Positions 9,201-12,547 of a stretch of DNA of 12,547 nt are shown one piece after another. The DNA lies in contig QWPO01000052.1 of NCBI GenBank assembly GCA_003669255.1, forward strand, positions 1 through 12,547. Reading direction: 5' to 3'. The translations under genes and the position numbers were made by a program. The stretch comes from Planctomycetota bacterium. Lineage in GTDB: Bacteria; Planctomycetota; Planctomycetia; Pirellulales; UBA1268. Each line of letters starts with the position of its first letter. The stretch's first letter is position 1. The notes beneath the pieces are model-generated. The model did not search any database, was not told the origin of the DNA, and saw only the letters and a list, made by a program, of their open reading frames with translations.

Positions 9201-10125
9201 AGAGGGCAAACCGTTCGAGCGTGGCCTCACCCGCCACATGCCGGCCGGTCGCGTCGAGCGACACGTCGAGCCGCAGGTCGGCGATTCCGTCGACGAGATA
9301 GGGCAGGCCAAACCGCGAGGCGACCACGGTCGAGGCACCGAGCGGCAGTCGGTTGGTGGCGAGTGTGATCGTCCGCCCACCATCGGCAGCAGCGGGCGGA
9401 GACGAGAGCGACCAGCCGCCATCGCGGACGAGCACCGCGGCCGCAGCCGCCGGAATCGTCGCCCGGTCAAGCCGCACGGGCTCACCCGGCGGCGGCGCCG
9501 CGCTCGGTGTTCCTACGACCGCCGACCCATCAGAGTGCCGCAGCCGGCCGGCGGCCGTCCAGCCAGCGAGCGATCCGTCGGCCTGCAGCGAACCCGCCGC
9601 GATCACGTCGGAGAGCCGCCAGGCAACGCGATGCACCGCATCGACGAGTTCGACCGTGCCGTTGACGACCTCGAGTTCGATCGCCACCGGTCGCATGGTT
9701 CCCGCGAGCCATGGAGCGATGATGTCTTCGAGTGAACTGCCGTCGCCCCGCGCCTCGACGAGCACCTCGGGATCGACCAGCCGCACCGTGCCGAGCGACT
9801 GCGGCTCGACCGCCAGCCGCAGGAGGCCGCGGTCGAAGGCAAGCCGCGGCACAAACACGGCCGCGCGGCCCGACCGGTCGCGGAGCACGACGTCGCGATA
9901 CTCCACGCCGCCGATCCAACGCCACGAGGCGGCGGTGCTCGTGATGCTGCCGTCGATGCCGGCGAAGGCCAGCGCGAGGGGCCGATCGCGGAGGGGCGTG
10001 TGGACGAGTACCGCCGGCGCGACGGCGACGATGGCCGAGGCTGTGGCGGCCATGATGACGAACCACCGCGCCCAGCGGCGCCGAGGCCTCGATCCCGCGC
10101 CATGACCGGAGTGTCGCCTCGCCAT
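6286..10125 (-). CDS. Large AsmA-like membrane-anchored envelope protein
   Basis: 1279 residues. The start is placed at the ATG at 10125 because the frame upstream overlaps mobA and loses protein-like character; no clear Shine-Dalgarno precedes it. A basic N-terminus (RRHSG...RPRRRWAR) leads into one hydrophobic helix (about 21-42), an N-in signal anchor. The rest is a long beta-rich region of short strands, many VDLA/LDVS-type segments and few cysteines, typical of AsmA/TamB-like repeating beta-groove proteins. The last ~195 residues (from 1085) carry the best AsmA-C-like signature: LAGQLTFENLEL, LRVRPDPVRVRLAGRRIAHEGL, LPLKG-like LVVPLKGTVEKPQFD (GT...P motif), then an amphipathic helix and an Ala/Pro tail. 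AsmA-clan proteins are implicated in lipid transport between membranes and envelope homeostasis; the exact cargo here is unknown. The gene follows mobA by 23 bases and overlaps the DUF4239 gene. Confidence 0.85.
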   Translation of the reverse strand: MARRHSGHGAGSRPRRRWARWFVIMAATASAIVAVAPAVLVHTPLRDRPLALAFAGIDGSITSTAASWRWIGGVEYRDVVLRDRSGRAAVFVPRLAFDRGLLRLAVEPQSLGTVRLVDPEVLVEARGDGSSLEDIIAPWLAGTMRPVAIELEVVNGTVELVDAVHRVAWRLSDVIAAGSLQADGSLAGWTAAGRLRHSDGSAVVGTPSAAPPPGEPVRLDRATIPAAAAAVLVRDGGWSLSSPPAAADGGRTITLATNRLPLGASTVVASRFGLPYLVDGIADLRLDVSLDATGRHVAGEATLERFALCDAVTLAEQLAVDHCSVPFDLSLDGERIVVRRLEAASDVLKAQATGSIRMPTVHDPDWAERIVADDFTASVDVDLASASTALPGGLCLRPDVRVTGGFLRVAASARADGGDRVLELRAKARNLTAVREQPDAEAKGEPATRQLSWPEPFTAWVRGRRGPGRGERLRIEEAKLVSQAVEATASGSPAAFAVQWQADLEAVVGELAEVLDLGTATATGTCRGRLDVAAAGSGSGPGSLTLAASLTDVEVAVPGRPTWRDAQLSVEAEAEGSVVSGGAAIDRGRLVVASGDDRLEASLEGGAVVDLGAVVGFPADATVAWIRPAAKSTATKAVGSLIGDLARWQPRLAAIVPPFATAGLELAGTVKAGAEVTPQGDVWQWTRAGCEIEKLVMRHEGREIVEPRVVITSAGRVDAVSGKIDISSGELLSTSLSLRTGGLTWLPATTAEWPVERLRGRMQWQADIGRVEPWLVPAAVAKSWPAGGRGWGTIEIIDTQAGVNLLVEATGSQLVLSSGGREGQAARPVWTEPRVAGALEITRPRGASGTLADQLRIDRLSVESSTLAVAATGRLDDWSARRVVTLDGTAAYDWQQVSRLLSPWTGGRITLVGSAGRPFALRVPLAAGGPVEVTAAGGGSPSATVPLPADWLAATRGTEAEPNLAMRVTRPASASVRPNDDRFKSLAIDTTASWLGGDVAGFPLAAGEVAVRLLEGQLAFGPFDIPVAGGRVRGAPWVRLVPAPGELVIPPGRLAERVALSEQTCRQIALWLSPVLGHATHAAGVVSVDLAGARLPFGDAFGGELAGQLTFENLELKPSPGVQPLVNLLVKLQSVVDPRFAFGDKAVLLRVRPDPVRVRLAGRRIAHEGLVMDSGQLVVKSQGSVGQDGSLDMRLEVALRGDLVGQTPVLGTLFRTPLVVPLKGTVEKPQFDAAAMESILSRIVENTAEAVLKDGIGRGLEAVFGQPSAPAPAPARPQP

Positions 10126-10148
10126 GCGGCGGAGTATAGGAGTGGCCG

Positions 10149-10814
10149 TCAGGGCCAAGAAGGCGGGATTCCCCGGGATTCCAGCCGCGCAAGGTCGGCG
10201 GGCGTGTCGATGTCGAGAAACGAGTCGAGTTCGGGGTCGATCGCCATCATCTCCTCTGGCGTCACGAACCGCACGGCATCTGGCTGCCGCGCGACGAGGT
10301 CGTCGAGGACGGCCCGGGGTCCACGGCCGGCGGCGGCGAGCGCGGCGATCGACGGCGCGAGGTCGCAGGCCAGCACCGCCGCAAGCACCTGCGGGTGGCC
10401 ATTCACGAGCGGCACGACGAACCTCGCCGCCGACGCCCGAGCCCTGTCGACGAGCAGCCGCACCACCGCTGGCACAAGCAGCGGCACGTCGCACGACGCC
10501 ACGAACGCCCACCGCGGCGGCGGCACGTGGCTCATGCCGTGCGCGAGGCCGTCGCGAATTCCGGCCAGCGGCCCCGCGTGTGGCGTCGTGTCGCGGATGA
10601 TCTCCACGTGACTGTCGAGCAGGGGAACTGGCTGACCAGCCGCCACCACCACGATCACCCGCGGCACGACGGCCGCGACCGCACCGCAGACGCGACCGAG
10701 GCACGGCTCACCGCCGACGACGAGCGCGGCCTTGCCACCATCGCCCAGGTCGAGCCCGGTGAGCCGACTCGACCGGCCGCCGGCGAGCACGATCCCGAAG
10801 ATGTCGTCATCCAT
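10149..10814 (-). CDS. mobA: Molybdenum cofactor guanylyltransferase (MobA-like nucleotidyltransferase)
   Basis: 221 residues, close to the usual MobA length of about 190-220. MobA transfers GMP from GTP to molybdopterin to make the bis-MGD form used by DMSO-reductase-family enzymes, in the cytoplasm. Motifs seen: the nucleotide-binding LAGGRSSRL (10-18) followed by Lys28, TPHAGPLAGI (77-86), CDVP with metal-binding Asp109 (108-111), NGHPQVL (138-144) and the C-terminal FLDIDTPADL (199-208), which matches the family's N/D-TPxDL end. The P-loop region has a longer insertion (TGLDLGDGGK) than the usual RMGxxK. The ATG at 10814 has GGGAG (plus-strand 10824-10828) 9 bases upstream; a longer frame to 11027 is rejected because it would run into the divergent gene's leader. 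No other molybdenum-cofactor gene is visible. A related NTP-transferase with another acceptor remains possible. Confidence 0.85.
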   Translation of the reverse strand: MDDDIFGIVLAGGRSSRLTGLDLGDGGKAALVVGGEPCLGRVCGAVAAVVPRVIVVVAAGQPVPLLDSHVEIIRDTTPHAGPLAGIRDGLAHGMSHVPPPRWAFVASCDVPLLVPAVVRLLVDRARASAARFVVPLVNGHPQVLAAVLACDLAPSIAALAAAGRGPRAVLDDLVARQPDAVRFVTPEEMMAIDPELDSFLDIDTPADLARLESRGIPPSWP

Positions 10815-11020
10815 GTTCCTGAACTCCCGCCATCCACGATACCGCCGGGGTGTCCGGCTTGCTTCCGTCGCCCGCCGCGGCCGCCGCTTGCCAGCCGTTG
10901 CACATCGGTGAACGATCGTCGCGGATCCGGGGGCGGCCGAGCGGCTGCCGCGGCTTTTCACATGGTCGGCTGGACGCCTGCCCAATCGACGCCCGTCACT
11001 GGCGGGCCTGGGAGGCGCGG
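10815..11020. other. Divergent intergenic region between mobA and the baeRF gene
   Basis: 206 bases separate the two divergent starts, so promoters in both directions should lie here. No confident -35/-10 pair could be assigned on either strand; TTGCAC at about 10896 is a weak -35-like candidate for the plus strand. In-frame extensions of both flanking genes into this region look non-coding. Confidence 0.5.
10991..11015 (+). promoter_or_regulatory. Leader hairpin directly before the baeRF ribosome site
   Basis: GCCCGTCA at 10991-10998 can pair with TGGCGGGC at 11000-11007 (one T-G wobble; the innermost pair would open to form a loop). Three bases later comes GGGAGG (11010-11015), the ribosome site, 5 bases before the ATG at 11021. 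A stem this close to the ribosome site could modulate initiation. Evidence is sequence pairing only. Confidence 0.4.
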
Positions 11021-12280
11021 ATGGCAACGGTGACCGAGCGGATGAGCGTGGCGGCGGAAAGCCTGTCGCTCGAGGCGGTGCGATCGCTGATGCAGCCGCA
11101 GGTTGCCCCCTGCCTGTCGCTCTACCTGCCGACCCACCGCAACGTCCCCAACAACTCGGTCGATTTGCCGACGTTTCGCCAGCTCGTGGGCGGACTGGAG
11201 ACGGGCCTCGCGGCGGCGCATCCCCGACACGAGATCGAGCGGCTCCTCGGGCCGTTCCACCAACTGGCGGGCGATGCCTGGTTCTGGCGGCACACCCGCG
11301 ACGGCCTCGCCGTGCTCGCCAGCGACGGCCGGGCGCGGGTGTTCCTGCTGCAGCGACCGGTGAAGCCGCTGGCCGTGATCATGCGGCGGTTTCACCTGAT
11401 GCCGCTCGTGCGTCTGGCAGCGGCGATGGGAAGGTGCCATGTGCTGGCCCTCACCAGTCGCGAGGCGCGGCTCCTCGAGGGCACGATCTGGCGCGATGCC
11501 ACGAGCACCGTGCTCGGGCGGCTCGACCCCGTCGCCCTGGTCTCGCTGCCCGGCCATGAACCTGCCGAGTCGCTGGCCCGGGGTGACGTGGTGGACGAAG
11601 AAACCTTCCAGCCGCACCGTGTGGAGCGAGGGCTGGGGCCTTCGGGCATGGCAGGTCCGACCATCGTGCACGGGGGCGCAGACTCCAAACAGGATGACAT
11701 CAACGCCGACACGGAGATCTTCCTGCGGCACGTCGATGCGGTCGTGATCGACCAGGCGTCGCGACCAACGGGCCTACCGCTGGTGCTCGTCGCCGGCCCG
11801 AAGCTGGCGGCGACGTTCCGCGGCCTGTCGAAAAACGACCTCCTGCTCGACGACCACATCGCCAAGGATCCGCACCTCATGGATTGCGACGCACTCGCGG
11901 CGGCGGTGGCAAACGTGTTTGCCGCGGCGGCGGCCGCGCGGCTCACGCGCGAGATCCATCTCTTCGAGCAGGGCCGCGCGCACGACTTCGCCGCGGGCGA
12001 TCTCTCAGACGTAGGCCGCGCCGCCGTGGCAGGCCGCGTGGCCACGCTCCTCATCGAGGCCGACCGGTTCGAGGAGGGACGGTTCGATCGCACGACGGGT
12101 GGGATCGAGTTTGACGGCGTGGGGCGGGCAGGCGTGCGGGCGTTTGGCCGAGACTTCGAGCGGGAAGACGTTTTCGGCGCCGTGGCCGAGACGGTCCTCG
12201 CCCACGGCGGCACGATCGTGTCGGTGCCGCGGATCGACATGCCGACCGAATCAGGCGTGGCGGCGATCTACCGATACTGA
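11021..12280 (+). CDS. baeRF family protein (bacterial eRF1/Dom34-like)
   Basis: 419 residues. The start at ATG 11021 is chosen because GGGAGG lies 5 bases upstream and the family's conserved N-terminal segment CLSLYLPTHR (31-40) follows shortly after. baeRF proteins are bacterial relatives of archaeo-eukaryotic peptide-release factors and are proposed to act on stalled ribosomes or RNA. Family features in order: LSLYLPTHR; the W...DGLAVLAS segment (about 87-101); RFHLMPLVR (123-131); HVLALTSREARLLEG (140-154); a Gly/Asp/Lys loop (HGGADSKQDD, 217-226) before the helix EIFLRHVDAVV; PLVLVAG (253-259); DVGRAAVAGRVATLLIEAD (330-348); and the C-terminal GGTIVSVPRIDMP...GVAAIYRY. There is no canonical GGQ; the 217-226 loop may occupy the corresponding place, which is inference. 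It is cytoplasmic, with no signal peptide, and appears to be transcribed alone. Confidence 0.85.
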   Translation: MATVTERMSVAAESLSLEAVRSLMQPQVAPCLSLYLPTHRNVPNNSVDLPTFRQLVGGLETGLAAAHPRHEIERLLGPFHQLAGDAWFWRHTRDGLAVLASDGRARVFLLQRPVKPLAVIMRRFHLMPLVRLAAAMGRCHVLALTSREARLLEGTIWRDATSTVLGRLDPVALVSLPGHEPAESLARGDVVDEETFQPHRVERGLGPSGMAGPTIVHGGADSKQDDINADTEIFLRHVDAVVIDQASRPTGLPLVLVAGPKLAATFRGLSKNDLLLDDHIAKDPHLMDCDALAAAVANVFAAAAAARLTREIHLFEQGRAHDFAAGDLSDVGRAAVAGRVATLLIEADRFEEGRFDRTTGGIEFDGVGRAGVRAFGRDFEREDVFGAVAETVLAHGGTIVSVPRIDMPTESGVAAIYRY

Positions 12281-12547
12281 AGCGGCAGTTCCTCGAGGCT
12301 CGCGCATCGGAGCCCGCAGGCTTGAACCGGCACAGGTTGAAAACCTTGTATCTTGCCCCCGCCAGTGGCGAGCGGCCACATTGATCCTTCCGTCCCGGTT
12401 ACCCGGAGCACGGAGGCTGGCGATAGATCGATCAACCTTCGGTCCTCCAAGGCCGTAGCACAGCGTGATCGTCGCCGGTCTTGTCATAGAAGCCCGAACA
12501 GCCGCCTGAACCGCAGTCGCTCCCGCGACTCGAGTTCGCATCAGCAA
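12281..12547. other. Apparently non-coding 3' region with several inverted repeats
   Basis: No convincing gene was seen in these 267 bases; the minus-strand open frame that crosses into the baeRF gene has no recognisable protein features. Inverted repeats: GGCTC/GAGCC (12297-12314), AGGTT/AACCT with a GAA loop (12334-12346) followed by TTGTATCTTG, a compound hairpin 12387-12416 (CTTCCGT/ACGGAGG outer stem, CCGG-TTAC-CCGG inner stem), and AGTCGC-TCCC-GCGACT (12515-12530), which GAAC/GTTC can extend across a 3x3 internal loop. The second is a weak candidate terminator for the baeRF gene. No tRNA could be folded. Confidence 0.45.
12334..12356 (+). terminator. Weak candidate terminator after the baeRF gene
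   Basis: A 5-bp stem (AGGTT/AACCT) with a 3-base loop is followed by TTGTATCTTG, 54 bases past the stop. The stem is short and only 40% GC, so this is a weak call. Confidence 0.25.

Noticed and set aside
10126..10704. N-terminal extension of the AsmA-like frame to a start at 10704
   Set aside because: It overlaps mobA in another frame, is Arg/Ala-rich without domain features, and the membrane anchor follows the ATG at 10125.
10850..11020. N-terminal extension of the baeRF frame from a GTG at 10850
   Set aside because: No ribosome site, no family similarity, and GGGAGG precedes the ATG at 11021.
10815..11027. N-terminal extension of MobA to 11027
   Set aside because: MobA proteins begin just before the LAGG motif, GGGAG precedes the ATG at 10814, and the extension overlaps the divergent gene.
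12317..12345. tRNA-like TTCAA segment on the minus strand
   Set aside because: The flanking bases do not form a T-arm or any cloverleaf.
12251..12547. Minus-strand open frame at the right end as a partial gene
   Set aside because: It overlaps the end of the baeRF gene, has no recognisable protein features, and the DNA has several hairpins instead; not strong enough to call.

Overview
This is a high-GC window whose gene content points to a planctomycete. The DUF1501 protein, the translationally coupled secreted propeller protein, the eRF1-like (baeRF) protein, the YHS-HMBD copper ATPase and the very long AsmA-like protein are all types common in that phylum. This is inference from family content; no rRNA or other taxonomic marker is present.

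Layout. On the plus strand, positions 1-1170 hold the 3' part of a DUF1501 gene cut by the window edge. It overlaps by one base (TGATG) a secreted beta-propeller-like gene (1170-2141). Eleven bases later a convergent minus-strand block begins. Read in its own direction (right to left) this block runs: mobA (10814-10149), a 1279-residue AsmA-like membrane-anchored protein (10125-6286), a four-helix DUF4239/bestrophin-like membrane protein (6289-5501), a secreted Cys-containing protein with a GTG start (5431-5054), a very cysteine-dense small secreted protein (4935-4693), and a Cu(I)-type P1B ATPase (4477-2153). Diverging from mobA on the plus strand is a baeRF-family protein (11021-12280). The last 267 bases show no convincing gene but contain several inverted repeats.

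Functional reading. The left part of the minus block (about 2150-5430) looks like a metal-handling neighbourhood: a copper exporter with two extra N-terminal metal-binding modules beside two exported Cys-rich proteins that resemble nothing I can name. Both exported proteins could bind soft metals outside the cytoplasm, but that is inference from composition and position. The AsmA-like and DUF4239 genes overlap by 4 bases (ATGA) and are probably translated together; mobA lies 23 bases upstream of them. A strong GC-rich hairpin with a T-rich tail at 4621-4663 probably ends the Cys-rich transcript before the ATPase gene, so the ATPase likely has its own promoter.

The most interesting item is the pair of unrecognised exported Cys-rich proteins next to the copper ATPase. 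The rest is mostly ordinary chromosomal content. No CRISPR array, insertion sequence, rRNA or tRNA was seen.
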